From Doryteuthis pealeii (taxonomy: Eukaryota > Mollusca > Cephalopoda > Myopsida > Loliginidae), in the NCBI GenBank assembly GCA_023376005.1, contig CM042157.1, positions 85,689,322 through 85,753,321 of the forward strand: 64,000 bases of DNA. Direction: 5' to 3'. The notes under the pieces were generated by a model. It ran no database searches. It was given only the letters and a program-made list of their open reading frames with translations, and had not been told where the DNA came from. Each line of letters opens with the position of its first letter. The stretch's first letter is position 1. Both the position numbers and the translations under genes were made by a program. This document shows, in pieces, positions 1 to 10,370 of this stretch.

Positions 1-115
1 GTCCTTAAGCATCACGGGTTGCCACCCACGGCCAACAGGTGACCTCATTTGGGGGAGTCTTACCCCTCTGCAGAGGTGCAGTCGGTGCATTCTAATGCCC
101 CAGCTGACAGGGCGG
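1..115 (-). repeat. DR1 fragment (5' end)
   Basis: This is the last ~115 bases of the DR1 repeat as read on the + strand, ending in ACAGGGCGG. It is the 5' end of the element on the minus strand and is cut by the window edge. Confidence 0.85.
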
Positions 116-965
116 AATGGGGGAAAGGGACTGTGATGGAAGTGGTGAGCCCCCAAAAGGTGTGTGTAGATCGAGTGCCTCGCCATGTAAGTTCCCTCAG
201 ATGGTGAGCAATTCCGAAGACATTGAGGCCGCAGCGTCAAGAGATGATGAATTGTTTGTGCCGTTGATGCCGATAGCTCTGATGATGGCCTTAATTGTTT
301 GAGAAACAGTGATGGCAGTGATGATCAACAGGTCTCGGTTGGATCACCTCTAGAAGCGACCGAACCCGCTATGCCACGTCTCCAAAGAAGCCTCCCAAAA
401 ACTAACACCTTTGGGTCCAAAAGTAGCTTATCTTCCTTCGCAGCTATTTTAAACCCCCACAACATCTCCTCCAAAAAGTTTCAACCACCACTACTTCTTC
501 ACCGAGAAAAGTTGGTCCTACAACCCTGGGGGTAGCAGCATCAACTACTTCTAAGCGACAGTGGCGTCCCTCTATGGGGATCTCCGAGGATGAGCTGCCA
601 ACTAATAAAAAGAAAACGGCTTATGGGGGTGGCAAAAACATCTGCAATGTTGATGGGGACATCCTGCAGAAATATTAAAATCTTCCGGCAAAAACTGTAA
701 AGGGCTTGGGGGCCCTCCTCAAGTTTAAAGAAATAAATAGCAAGAACGTGGAGGACCCCAAACAATTCCTAGGTACCTAGGTGACAACGTCATTCAAACG
801 GATCGAAAGGCTTCAAGCATTTTGAGTATGCCAGAACAAGCAGCGGAGACTTAGGCCCATCTTATTACCTGAGGGGGGAGGGACTAAAATTCGAGCCAGG
901 GAGGGTCCCCTGAATATATGCACTCTTCTCTTTATAGGGCTCTGAAACTAACATACCCGCGAGAC
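116..965 (+). pseudogene. LINE ORF1-like fragment with broken frames
   Basis: No intact gene is present. Overlapping open stretches (299-535, and a frame through about 478-680) read as a Ser/Thr/Pro/Lys-rich protein with segments such as SSLSSFAAILNP and GISEDELPTNKKK. This low-complexity basic composition is typical of LINE ORF1 proteins. A DR1 copy follows at 972, and beyond it a LINE endonuclease start begins at about 1710, so this may be ORF1 of the same element. The assignment rests on composition and position only; I recognise no domain. Confidence 0.3.
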
Positions 966-971
966 ATCTGG

Positions 972-1583
972 TTTGGTTTGGTTTGGTTTGTTTTCTTTTA
1001 TGGTATATCAACCTCAGTGGGTCATTTAATGCCGACAAAGTTGTGAAATAAATTCATTCTTAATGCATAATACAATTTTGTTTATAAGCTCATGTTTTTC
1101 TATTTAACCCATAGATGGGACCCTAATAGGTACTACCACTCTGGGTCAGAGTGGACCAGGGAGCAATGGTGATGAAGGGGTGCTCCACATTCCCCAAACC
1201 TCCAAAACTAGAACCTCACCATCAGATAGAGTTTAACGTCATTTCCACGACATGTAGACCCTCAGTCAACGCATTCTAGCACCCATATGATAAAAAACGG
1301 TTGGGGCTTGCCATAAGGGCAATAGGGTTGGGAAAATCATATAGGTGCTAGGGCTTGATGTGACCAGCCGATTGATCGGAGGGGACCTCTCCGACCGCCC
1401 GTCTAGCCCAAGAATAGACTAAAGTGGAATATTGCAAGTCATGGACTGCTCATCCACCTGGGTTCTATCCTTAAGCATCACGGCTTGCCACCCACGGCCA
1501 ACAGGTAGTCCCATTTGGGGGAATCTTACCCCTCTGCAGAGGAGCAGTAGGTGCATTCTAACGCCCAGCCGACAGGGCGGCGT
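972..1583 (-). repeat. DR1, near full length
   Basis: This copy reads on the minus strand from CCGCCCTGTCGG to the CCAAA-rich tail. It contains all internal blocks seen in other copies. It is flanked by the 9-base direct repeat GACATCTGG (963-971 and 1584-1592), consistent with a target-site duplication. The sequence on either side reads as one continuous piece once the element is removed. Confidence 0.85.
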
Positions 1584-1599
1584 GACATCTGGGGGTCTC

Positions 1600-1915
1600 G
1601 CTCTCGATGAGGTAATCTCCAAGGAATTAGGATTTGGGACGATGAGCCAGATCGTTGGTGTACTCTCTCCAGACCTGTTTGGTCAAAGGCCCCAACACCT
1701 GTATATTGTAACCATGGATTTAAGGTTAGTCAGTGTGAATATTCGCGGTCATAAGTCGCATTCGAAAAGGAAACAGCTACTTTACCGTCTTGAGCGCCGC
1801 GAGGTGCATATATGTTGTATTCAAGAGACTCACTTGAATTGCAACCTCCATGAGGATATTCTGTCAGAGGTTTACGAACCTTTTTCAGCATATTTTGATG
1901 GTCGTTTAAAATAGT
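1600..1915 (+). pseudogene. APE-type LINE endonuclease, N-terminal fragment
   Basis: The frame 1432-1914 contains, from about 1716, an N-terminus of the kind found in LINE apurinic-like endonucleases: LRLVSVNIRGHKSHSKRK followed by a CCIQETHL block. In this family the first motif holds the N-terminal Asn and QETHL holds the catalytic Glu. The frame stops at 1912 after ~65 residues of domain, so it is a dead 5' piece. The segment from about 1640 to 2045 is missing in half B, where 33890 jumps straight to the following AT-rich sequence. The ORF's first third is DR1 sequence and is not coding. Confidence 0.6.
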
Positions 1916-2525
1916 ATAGGGGGGAGCAGACCTCATAAAAATATTTCCCCCAATATATTTTAGAAAAAAACTATATCAGACACATATTCATCCAAAGGTA
2001 AGTAATTATGGATACTTTCGTGAAAATTGGACCAATAATTTATTTTTCATAGAATTATAAAAAAAAATCTTAGTTATAATTTGTTTTTGGCTACGTTAAA
2101 TTTAAATTGATTTAACGGTGCAAAAATGTAAGCATTGTTTTTCGTTTATAATTTTCACTATTTTTGTAAGCCGAAACATTTAAAAAAAAATCATTTGGAG
2201 TTTGTTTAATGCTTCTTTCGAGTGAATAAAAAAAAATCAAGATAATATTAACCTTTATGCAAGTTTTATTATGTTAGATATAGTGGGGGGTAAAGTTCAC
2301 GGGAAAAATTGGTGGTACCCACTAAAAACTTCAAAATAGACAACATTTACGCTTAAGAAAAGAAGTATGATATTCAGAAGTCTATAGGCATTCATTTGGT
2401 CGCTTTCCCCCCCCCCCCACCATCAAAATGACAAATTAAAAGTCATCTTTTACGCCTTGGGAAACCTACCTAGTTCTCGAGGTGTCCCTTGGCCGATGCG
2501 CAGAGATCTGCATGCGTCATGATCT
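1916..2525. other. AT-rich spacer between LINE endonuclease pieces
   Basis: I see no gene. The stretch has poly-A and poly-T runs and a block from about 2270 that is repeated in half B at 33900-34370. It separates two fragments that look like parts of one endonuclease domain, so it may be an insertion into that LINE. Confidence 0.5.
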
Positions 2526-2825
2526 CTTGTTTATTTTCAGATTTGCTGAGAAGGAAGGGCGTTTCGTCTCCTTAGGGTTTATGGGCCCAATACCACGAGT
2601 GAGCTACCCGACGTTTTTTTCGACGCATCGAGCCCTACGTGACGTCGTCTAGACGGGTAGTTTTAGCGGGTGATTGGAACGCCGTCCTTTGTCCAAGTCC
2701 ATTCTACCCGATTTGGATGCTCTTCACGGAGTCTGTCAACGAGATCAAATCTCTCAAGGAATTTCCGGAAGTATTTTGCATCCAAATTGTTAGTAAGCTT
2801 ACTACTTTCCACTGTCTATCCTAGG
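2525..2825 (+). pseudogene. APE-type LINE endonuclease, middle fragment
   Basis: Near 2618-2675 one frame reads FFRRIEPYVTSSRRVVLAG then DWNAVL. This is the GDWN/GDFN block of LINE endonucleases, which contributes catalytic Asp and Asn. Upstream an offset frame gives AEKEGRFVSLGF, so at least one frameshift separates them. The frame degrades after about 2720. Half B has the same fragment at 34370-34680. It is probably the same element as the N-terminal piece at 1716. Confidence 0.6.
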
Positions 2826-2837
2826 ATCAATTTTAAT

Positions 2838-3204
2838 TTAGTTTGGTTTTGTTTTGTTTTGTTTTGTGGCATATCAACCTCAGTGGGTCATTTAATGCCG
2901 ATAAAGTTTTTAAATAAATCAATTCTTAATGGATAATACAATTTTTAAAAATACATTTTTCTATTTAAGCCATAGATGGGACCCTAACAGGTACTACAAA
3001 CATCCAAAACTGGAACCTCACCATCAGATAGAGTTTAACGTCATTCCCAGAACATGTAGACCCTCAGTCAGAGGCTTTTAGCACCGATATGATAAAAAGG
3101 GCTTGGGGCTTGCCATAAGGGCAATAGGGTTGGGAAAATCATATAGGTGCTAGGGCTTGACGTGACCAGCCGATTGATTGGAGGGGGCCTCTCCGACCGC
3201 CCGT
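2838..3204 (-). repeat. DR1, 5'-truncated with an internal deletion, half A only
   Basis: The 3' tail and hairpin region are present, but the block around the GAGTGGACCAGGGAG motif is deleted and the 5' third is missing. The flanking AATTTTAAT (2829-2837 and 3205-3213) looks like a target-site duplication. Half B has the uninterrupted sequence near 34670-34690, which supports insertion in half A. Confidence 0.8.
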
Positions 3205-3410
3205 AATTTTAATCTAATAAAAAATAAATTTTTTTAATTCCCTTCCAGGCATTTTTTGACCGGTGAACTAGTTTTTCTGTCATATTATTATGTGAGGGGG
3301 GGGGGGCATACTAATAATCATTTATTTTTATCAAATTTTATTTTTTAATTTTTTTAATGGGGGCTTTATTTTCGTTTTAATCCCCCTCCCTCACGAATAT
3401 GTAAATATGG
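3205..3410. other. Anonymous AT-rich spacer
   Basis: No gene is seen. The segment has poly-T and G-run tracts and matches half B 34690-34860 with homopolymer differences. Confidence 0.6.
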
Positions 3411-3479
3411 GTTTAGGTGTAGGTTGTCATAAAAGTGACTGGTAAGTTTTGGTGATTGTTGTAAGAATCGATTTTTGGT
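3411..3479. repeat. 68-base flanking repeat, left copy
   Basis: This block starts GTTTAGGTGTAGG and ends GATTTTTGGT. It recurs almost unchanged at 4071-4138, immediately on the other side of a DR1 copy. It behaves like an exceptionally long target-site duplication. Half B keeps only this left copy (about 34862-34928). Confidence 0.85.
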
Positions 3480-4070
3480 TTGGTTTGGTTTGTTTTATGG
3501 CATACCAACCTCAGTGGGTCATTTAATGCCGATAAAGTTTTGAAATAAATCAATTCTTAATGGATAATACAATTTTTTTATAAATACATTTTTCTATTTA
3601 ACCCATAGATGGGACCCTAACAGGTACCACCACTTCGGGTCAGAGTGGACCAGGGAGCAATGGTGATGAAGGGGTGCTCCACATTCCCCAAACCTCCAAA
3701 ACTGGAACCTCACCATCAGATAGAGTTTAACGTCATTCCCAGGACATGTAGACCCGCAGTCACCGTCTTCTAGCACCCAATTGATAAAGAGGGGTTGGGG
3801 CTTGCCATAAGGGCAATAGGGTTGGGAAAATCATATAGATGCTAGGGCTTGATATGGCCAGCCGATTGATCGGGGTCTCTCCGACCGACCGTTTAGCATA
3901 AGTAAAGACCAAAGTGGAGTATTGCAAGTCATGGACTCCCCAGCCAACCGAGTTCTATCCTTAAGCATCACGGGTCGCCACCCACGGCCAACAGATGGCC
4001 CCATTGGGGGAGACTTACCCCTCTGCAGAGGTGCAGTCAGTGCATTCTAACGCCCCAGCCGACAGGGCGG
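3480..4070 (-). repeat. DR1, near full length, flanked by a 68-base direct repeat
   Basis: A complete DR1 from the GGTTTGG tail to ACAGGGCGG. Both flanks carry the same ~68-base block, which differs by one base and one deletion. Confidence 0.88.
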
Positions 4071-4138
4071 GTTTAGGTGTAGGTTGTCATAAAGAGACTG
4101 GTAAGTTTTGGTGATTGTTGTAAGAATCGATTTTTGGT
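4071..4138. repeat. 68-base flanking repeat, right copy
   Basis: See 3411-3479. The copy directly abuts the 5' end of the DR1 element and runs to GATTTTTGGT before unrelated sequence begins. Confidence 0.85.
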
Positions 4139-4341
4139 GAATGGAAAATTATAGTATGAATTTGGTCATGAATGGGAATAGTTATGTTAAAAATTAAGAA
4201 TAGAGACGACCAGCACCCCCCCCCCTATTTGCGGCCACGTGCTAAATTTATATAAATATTTTATACAATAAATATTCATATGCAGAAATAATGCAAGAAA
4301 CAACTCTTCATACAACGACATGTTCATTAACGAGAGTTTGT

Positions 4342-4944
4342 TTTGTTTTGTTTTGTTTTGTTTTACGGCATATCAACCTCAGTGGGTCATTTAATGCCGA
4401 TAAAGTTTTCAAATAAATCAATTCTTAATTGATAATACAATTTTTTTTTATAAATACATTTTTCTATTTAACCCATAGATGGGACCCTAACAGGTACTAC
4501 CACTCCGGGTCAGAGTGGACCAGGGAGCAATGGTGATGAAGGGGTGCTCCACATTCCCCAAACCTCCAAAACTGGAACCTCACCATCAGATAGAGTTTAA
4601 CGTCATCCCCAGGACATGTAGACCCTCAGTCACCGCCTTCTAGCATCCATATGATAAAAAGGGTTTGGGGCTTGCCATAAGGGCAATAGGGTTGGGAAAA
4701 TCATATAGGTGCTAGGGCTTGACGTGACCAGCCGATTGATCGGAGGGGGCCTCTCCGACCGCCCGTCTAGCCCAAGATAGGGCCAAAGTGGAGTATTACA
4801 TGTCATGAACTGCTCATCCACCTGGGCTCTATCCTTAAGCATCACGGGTCGCCACCCACGGCCAACAGGTGGCCCCATTGGGGGAGTCTTACCCCTCTGC
4901 AGAGGTGCAGTCGGTGCATTCTAACGCCCCAGCCGACAGGGCGG
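4342..4944 (-). repeat. DR1, near full length, with an 11-base target-site duplication
   Basis: A complete copy bounded by CGAGAGTTTGT at 4331-4341 and 4945-4955. The 3' tail on the minus strand is an (AAAAC)n run. This is one of the cleanest copies for defining the element's two ends. Confidence 0.88.
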
Positions 4945-5382
4945 CGAGAGTTTGTCCAGCAGCTTGCGTGAAGGAGCATCTTGAACGATTTAGACCGACT
5001 TGCAAGGACCCGGTGCAGCTGAGGAGTTGTGTTCATGTGTTGGACTTGTACGTCTGGGCGGAGCACGGAGGACTTCGATGGCGACGCGAGGGCAAGCTTC
5101 CGACGATACACGACGAAGCATCTTTTCCGTGTGTGGGCGACTGACCGGGTATTTATCAGTGTGTGGTTGGCTCCACGCTGCAGCCGTGTCCGTGAAGCGA
5201 AGGGTCAACGCTGTGACAACTGGATGGGACGATCAAGTACATTTTGCATCGAATGCTGGTAGAGATCATTGCTAGAGCATCACACATAGATCTAGTGAAT
5301 GTACAAGATGTCTTAAGTGTGGGTGGATGCAAGCTCTTTGGCCACTGGTGTTGTCATTGAAAACGACAGAACCATAATTGAT
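4945..5382 (+). pseudogene. Retroelement pol fragment: RT to RNase H linker and RNase H start
   Basis: Several frames, each broken by frameshifts, give recognisable pieces: VKEHLERF, WAEHGGLRWRREGKLP, VCGRLTGYLSVCGW, VKRRVNAVTTGWDDQV and finally VDASSLATGVVIEND at about 5325-5370. The last block is the start of an RNase H fold, with Asp in VDASS as the expected first catalytic residue. The pieces match, from memory, the connection and RNase H region of a retroelement polyprotein common in invertebrates. A DR1 at 5383 cuts the domain; it resumes at 5612. The 4071-5337 stretch is absent from half B. Confidence 0.55.
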
Positions 5383-5611
5383 TGTTTGGTTTGTATTGTT
5401 TTACGGCATATCAACCTTAGTGGGTCATTTAATGCCGATCAAGTTTTGAAATAAATCAATTCTTAATGGATAATACAATTTTTTTATAACTACATTTTTC
5501 TATTTAACCCATAGATGGGACCCTAACAGGTACTACCACTCCGGGTCAGAGTGGACCAGGGAGCAATGGTGATGAAGGGGTGCTCCACATTCCCCAAACC
5601 TCCAAAACTGG
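5383..5611 (-). repeat. DR1, 5'-truncated, inserted inside an RNase H fragment, half A only
   Basis: Only the 3' ~230 bases are present, ending at CCAAAACTGG. The target-site duplication is AGAACCATAATTGA (5369-5382) and AGAGCCATAATTGA (5612-5625). Half B carries the empty site at about 35540-35553. Truncation at the 5' end with an intact tail is the signature of target-primed reverse transcription. Confidence 0.88.
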
Positions 5612-5837
5612 AGAGCCATAATTGAAGCTGCAATCTGGCTGTGACCTGTGCATTAGGATAGGCACATTATTGAAAGGAGTCAACCCGGCACTGCAGTGGA
5701 ATGCGAGGGTGGTTCACCTGCGGACAGACTCAGTATGTGTGCATCGTTGGATTTCCGACACATTGCCAGAGAAAACAAAGGGTGCACACTTGGGTGGCGT
5801 CAGAGATGCTAATAAGGCATCGGCTCAGCATGCTCTG
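5612..5837 (+). pseudogene. Retroelement RNase H domain, second part
   Basis: This continues the domain cut at 5382. The frame reads LKGVNPALQW, RVVHLRTDSVCVHRWISD and later ASEML/RHRLSML in shifted frames. TDS holds an expected catalytic Asp. The AELDA block seen in half B (about 35602-35625) is deleted here, and small indels break the frame after SDTLPE. Confidence 0.6.
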
Positions 5838-6372
5838 GGTTGGGTTGGGTTTGTTTTACGGCATATCAACGTTGGTGGGTCATTTAATGCCGATAAAGTT
5901 TTGAAATAAATTCATTCTTGATGGATAATCACATTTTGTTTATAAACTCATGTTTTTCTATTTAACCCATAGATGGGACCCTAACAGGTACTACTACTTC
6001 GGGTAAGAGTAGACCAGGAAGCAATGGCGATGAATGGGCGCTTCACATTCCCCAGACCTCCAGAACTGGAACCTCACCATCAGATAAAGTTTAACGTCAT
6101 ACCGAGGATACTAAAAACTCACAGCCACCGCCTTCTAGTACCCATATGATAAAACGGGTTTGGGGTTTGTCATAGGGGCAATAGGGTTTGACGTTGCTAG
6201 CCCACTAATCGGAGGGGGCCTCTCCGACCGCTCGTCTAGCCTAAGTAAGGGCTAAAGTGTTGCATATAATGGACTGCTAAGCCACCTGGATTCTATCCTT
6301 AAGCATCACAGGTCACCACGCACGGCCAACAGGTGGCCCCATTGTAGGAGTCTTACCCCTCTTCAGAGGTGC
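5838..6372 (-). repeat. DR1, diverged
   Basis: This copy starts with a GGGTT-type tail and ends at GCAGAGGTGCGG, short of the usual 5' end. It has more substitutions than its neighbours. Half B counterpart: 35787-36309. Confidence 0.85.
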
Positions 6373-6715
6373 GGTTTTTACACAGAAAGAAAATATAAAG
6401 TTACGGAAAAAAGGGTGAACCTTGGCAAATCGACTACAATTAGAAATTCTTGATTTGTGGGTTTTACGGCACGCCAGTCTTTGTTGGATTAATTAATGCC
6501 AAAATGTATTCTTTTTGAAAGCAATTTTTATGGTTCCAAACAACTTATGATAATCAAACAAGTATAACTTTATACTAACAATTCACATACAGTCATTTGC
6601 ATTCCTGTCTAATACTACGAATTTGCCAGCATTTATTCGATTGATTGGTTTTATGGCATTGGAACACTCGTTGGGTTATTTTATGCCAAAGTCAGTTTAG
6701 CAATTATGGTTTTCA

Positions 6716-6719
<4 letters not shown>

Positions 6720-6753
<34 letters not shown>
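6720..6753. repeat. (TA)n microsatellite
   Basis: An uninterrupted TA run forms the tail of the adjacent SINE-B fragment. Half B has a shorter run at 36663-36678 followed by a SINE-A insertion. Confidence 0.95.
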
Positions 6754-6756
<3 letters not shown>

Positions 6757-6845
6757 AACTTCTCCGCAAAAGTACAATATGACACAAGGTCAATTTCTTA
6801 AGCGGAGTCTAACAGGTTTAAATTCAGAGTTTTTCTTCTACACTT
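6754..6845 (-). mobile_element. SINE-B 3' fragment
   Basis: On the minus strand it reads the SINE-B 3' block: CTCTGAATTTAAACC, then TTAGACTCCGCTTAAG, then a tail of ACCAAC next to TA repeats. The tRNA-like head is absent. Confidence 0.65.
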
Positions 6846-7464
6846 TCTTGGTTGGGTTTTACGGCACGTCGATCCCTGTTGGGTTATTTAAGACCAAACG
6901 TCAGTCTTTTTGAAAGCAATTGTATTGTTTCAAGTGACTATTCCGAGTACAAATTTACAGTCAGGTTTTATGTACATTTCTTGTATGATAAATGCTAATG
7001 TCAACTCCTAGAAGCCGTAGTTCTACATCTTATACCATTTTTGAATTGGACTTCGTGAGCAAATTAGAAAAATTCTGGGCCTAATCCAAAATCCTGACAT
7101 TTTCGATTCCCAAGTTTTAAAAAAATTACGTCATTTTTGCGACGATATTTTTTAATAACTTATGAGAAATCCAGTTAAAGTCAGCCATGAATTAGAAATA
7201 ATTGTTTGTAGGGAAAGTTAGGACCTACGTACAATATGTCTTTAAATTAAGTGGCAACAGAAGAATTATCATTGAACTTTTAAAAGGCAAACTTTAATAT
7301 TAATGCAACACTTAAATACAGCGATCAATTTTGAGTTCTTTAGTCTGTGGCCTATCACATATCGTAGAGACGCTGAATGCGAGAAACAAAAATGTTTATC
7401 ATGCAGCGTTGCAATAAATTACTAATAGACAAATTATATCATTGTTTTGCTGAAAAATGATTGG

Positions 7465-7787
7465 TTTGGTTTACGGCATATCAACCTCAGTTGCTCATTT
7501 AATGCCGATAAGGTTTTGAAATAAATCAATTCTTAATGGATAACACACTTTTTTTATAAATACATTTTTCTATTTAACCCATAGATGGGACCCTAACAGG
7601 TACTACCACTCCGGGTCAAAGTGGACCAGGGAGCAATGGTGATAAAGGGGTGCTCCACATTCCCCAAACCTCCAGAACTGGAAACTCACTATCAGATAGA
7701 GTTTAACGTCATTCTCAGGACATGTAGACTCTCAGTCACCGCCTTCTAGCACCCAGATAAAAAGAGGTTGGGCTTGCCATAAGGGGT
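7465..7787 (-). repeat. DR1, 5'-truncated
   Basis: The 3' half is present, ending at CTTGCCATAAGGG. The flanks share TGATTGGTT. Half B counterpart 37638-37940 has an additional internal deletion around 37862. Confidence 0.82.
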
Positions 7788-8240
7788 GATTGGTTGAAAA
7801 ATATTTTTAAAGTTCAATAAAATTTGATATGTACTCAAGTCATTGTTGGGCTGAACGGTCTGTAATGGTTAATAAAATGGCGGTTGCCAATTGTTTGAGA
7901 AAGGGGGGAGTAAATATTCTAGAAATGTAATAACGAAACTGACAGACGCTGGAATTCAAAATCGAGCGCCAAAAATAAGAAGCGGGAATTCTAGGAAGGA
8001 GGAGAATTCAGTTAGAGCAATGACAGACAAGTAATCGTCATGCAAACAAGTTAGCTCCATAATCGGGAAATGAAATAAGACATATGAACTTTTAAACAAA
8101 AACTAATAAGAACTTTGTATTACATTTTGTAACTTTACTTTAATACAAGTTGTGTATTTTATTCTGATGGTCGGTTGGTTGGGTTTTACGGCATGTCAAA
8201 CCCTTCGGTTATTTTATGCCGAATACTTCTATTGGTAAAA
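7788..8240. other. Anonymous spacer
   Basis: I see no gene. It includes a hairpin-tail block at 8180-8222 (TTTACGGCATGTC to ATGCCG). It matches half B 37940-38383. Confidence 0.6.
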
Positions 8241-8790
8241 AAAATGTTTAATGCTGACAAAGTTTTGAAATAAATCAATTCTTAATGGATAATACAATTT
8301 TTTTATAAATACATTTTTCTATTCAACCCATAGATGGGACCCTAACAGGTACTACCACTCCGGGTCACAGTGGACCAGGGAGCAATGGTCATGAAGGGGT
8401 GCTCCACATTCCCCAAACCTCCAAAACTGGAACCTCACCATCAGATAGAGTTTAACGTTATTCCCAGGACATGTGGACCCACAGCCACCGCCTTCTAGCA
8501 CCCATATGATAAAAAGGGGTTGGGGCTTGCCATAAGGGCAATAGGGTTGGGAAAATCATATAGGTGCTAGGGCTTGACGTGACCAGCCGATTGATCGGAG
8601 GGGGCCTCTCCGACCGCCCGTCTAGCCCAAGATAGGGCCAAAGTGGAGTATTGCAAGTCATGAACTACTCAACCAACTGGGTTCTGTCCTTAAGTATCAC
8701 GGGTCGCCACCCACGGCCAACAGGTGGCCACATTGGAGGAGTCTTACTCCTCTGAAGAGGTGCATTCTAACGCCCCATCGACAGGGTGGC
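8241..8790 (-). repeat. DR1 lacking its 3' hairpin
   Basis: The copy begins within the GACAAAGTTTTGAAATAA block and runs to the 5' end near 8790. The half B counterpart 38385-39020 contains an extra hairpin and tail region, so half A may have a deletion. Confidence 0.8.
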
Positions 8791-8794
8791 GGTC

Positions 8795-9000
8795 CTATGG
8801 AAAGTTTTCAATATGTACTACAATTCCTGGCCCAAGGGACCCGAGAGTAATGGCATTGAAGGGGTACTCCACATGACCCAGTTCTTAACATCACATGCAG
8901 TTTAGTGTTGTACCAATATTTCAGTTATTTATGGGGTGGTCTTATCCCTTTGCAGGAGGGGGAATACAATCAGCATATTCTAAGCCCCACCGACAGCTTG
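8795..9000 (-). repeat. Ancient diverged DR1 relative
   Basis: Fragments such as GGGACCCGAGAGTAATGGC, GAAGGGGTACTCCACAT and CCCACCGACAGC follow the DR1 block order with heavy divergence. Half B counterpart: 39020-39232. Confidence 0.55.
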
Positions 9001-9470
9001 CAGAGTTATTAGATTGTTCGAATTCAAATGACAAAAGTTATAAAAATGATTTGGGGGTGGGAGGTCAACTATAAGGACTAGAATCTCAGAAATGTGTGTG
9101 TAAAGTATCGTGATAGTTAACTGGTGAGTAAACGTCAACTTATTTTTAACTTAGTTAAATGAAATAATATTCGTACAATGACTTACCGTCACTAAATACA
9201 ACCACTTCCCCATGCATGGAGCAGTAAGAAAATTAATCTCTGGCTAATGCCCGGATGTATTTAAAAATGTTCATCCGGGTTATTTAATCATAATCTTCAA
9301 CAATTATATAGCATCATAGGAATTCTTTTTGATCTTAAATTGTATTTTTCACATTTTTATTTTTGTAATAAAAAATATAAATAAATAAATAAATAAATAA
9401 ATCTTACGTTTTTTCCCTCGTGCGGTGTTTTTAGGTAGGTTAAACAACCTATTTTTTTTTTTGCAAATAA
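9001..9470. other. Anonymous AT-rich spacer with (AATA)n run
   Basis: No gene is seen. An AATA microsatellite occupies 9377-9401. It matches half B 39233-39690. Confidence 0.6.
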
Positions 9471-9945
9471 ATTGTGTCGCAAGACTAGTTTATGAGGAAT
9501 TGGATGCAGTGATGCGATCGAGACTAAATAATTGTTTGAATTTTATGGCATATCAACCCTTGTTGGGTTATTTCATGCTAATTTCCATTGATCCCAGGAA
9601 TACAACATTCCCTCATTCATCTAATGGGTGTATTTTGCGAAATGTAATTCTGCTAAAACAGTGACTCCCGAGAACAGAACGAATGCAGACCAAGGAACAG
9701 TCTCGGTAACGATTGGAGAGACAATGGACAGCTCGGAAAGACGGTAATCAGGGCATGTTGGGCCAGCTACCCGGCATGTGTCTTCCGCAAGGGAGAACCC
9801 ATATCATGCAACGAATCGACCTCCAGGAAAATACCCCCAGAGCATCCAGAGAAAGGGGAGGATAAGATCCCTAGTAAGACGGATCAAAATTTAACGACCC
9901 TCGAAAACGAAGAACGGAATATGAGCAAGACATGTAAAGTAGTAA
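9470..9945 (+). pseudogene. Upstream part of a zinc-finger LINE, mostly unrecognisable
   Basis: The better preserved half B version (39818-40174) keeps a Lys/Glu/Asn-rich frame with LGKTVIRACWASYPACVF and KTDQNLTTLENEERN. Half A has frameshifts. A hairpin-tail block (TTTATGGCATATC to TTCATGC) lies at 9541-9580, indicating another embedded repeat end. Downstream sequence is recognisable LINE coding, so this may be its N-terminal region. That link is inferred from position. Confidence 0.3.
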
Positions 9946-10189
9946 GTAAAGTCGACGGGGCGGCCTAAAGTCGGTATTAGCCAGTTAGCGAGGGAGTCTA
10001 TCCCATTTTCAATAGCGCTAGACCAAGGAGATTGTTTTTAGCATCTGAGGTGGAGCGCCAATCCTTCCATCAGCTCCTCACTTTACCGCACAGATCCCTG
10101 TGCTACTCATACGCTGAGTTGGCGGGGACCAGTATCGAACAAGGAACCTTGTGGTTTCTAGCCGAACGCTCTACCGACTGAGCTAACCC
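9946..10189 (-). mobile_element. SINE-A (tRNA-headed), full length
   Basis: On the minus strand it begins GGGTTAGCTCAGTCGG and TAGAGCGTTCGGC. The TAGCTCAGTCGGTAGAGC stretch is a good Pol III A box; GGTTCCTTGTTCGATAC supplies a B box. A non-tRNA body follows, ending GACTTTAGGCCGCCCCG and a TTAC-repeat tail. It sits inside a LINE fragment. It is not a tRNA gene, because the anticodon arm does not pair and the body continues. Half B copy: 40177-40420. Confidence 0.85.
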
Positions 10190-10199
10190 ATGGCAAAAT

Positions 10200-10368
10200 T
10201 CGTAAAAACCAGCTTGGCTTAAAAATACATCAAGCCCGGATGTTTGGTTGAGCCACGACAGTAGGGTTGCACAGAAGATTGTTCTGGTGAGACACAGGAC
10301 GGGCTCGGCCAGGAATCACACCACAAATCCCAACACGTCCAGGCAGCTGTCAACATAACTCCAAACAC
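10200..10368 (+). pseudogene. Zinc-finger LINE fragment (LKIHQARM block)
   Basis: The intact reading is in half B (40430-40600): LGLKIHQARMKCL, followed by GETQEGLAQE and HHRSQHRQAAV. GLKIHQARMKC is the His/Cys end of a C2H2 finger found at the N-terminus of a LINE group. Half A has lost a few bases inside the motif. DR1 (10371-10968) interrupts the element, and coding resumes at 10975. Confidence 0.5.
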
Positions 10369-10370
10369 GA

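Larger units (their letters stand above)
6373..7464. other. Spacer with short hairpin-tailed repeats
   Basis: No gene is seen. Three short blocks at about 6457-6500, 6640-6700 and 6850-6900 each carry a TTTACGGCA or TTTATGGCA start, a TTGTTGG or TCGTTGGG middle and an ATGCC-type end. This is the same hairpin as the DR1 3' end. A (TA)n tract lies at 6720-6753 and a SINE-B 3' fragment at 6754-6845. The rest is anonymous and matches half B 36310-37637. Confidence 0.55.
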
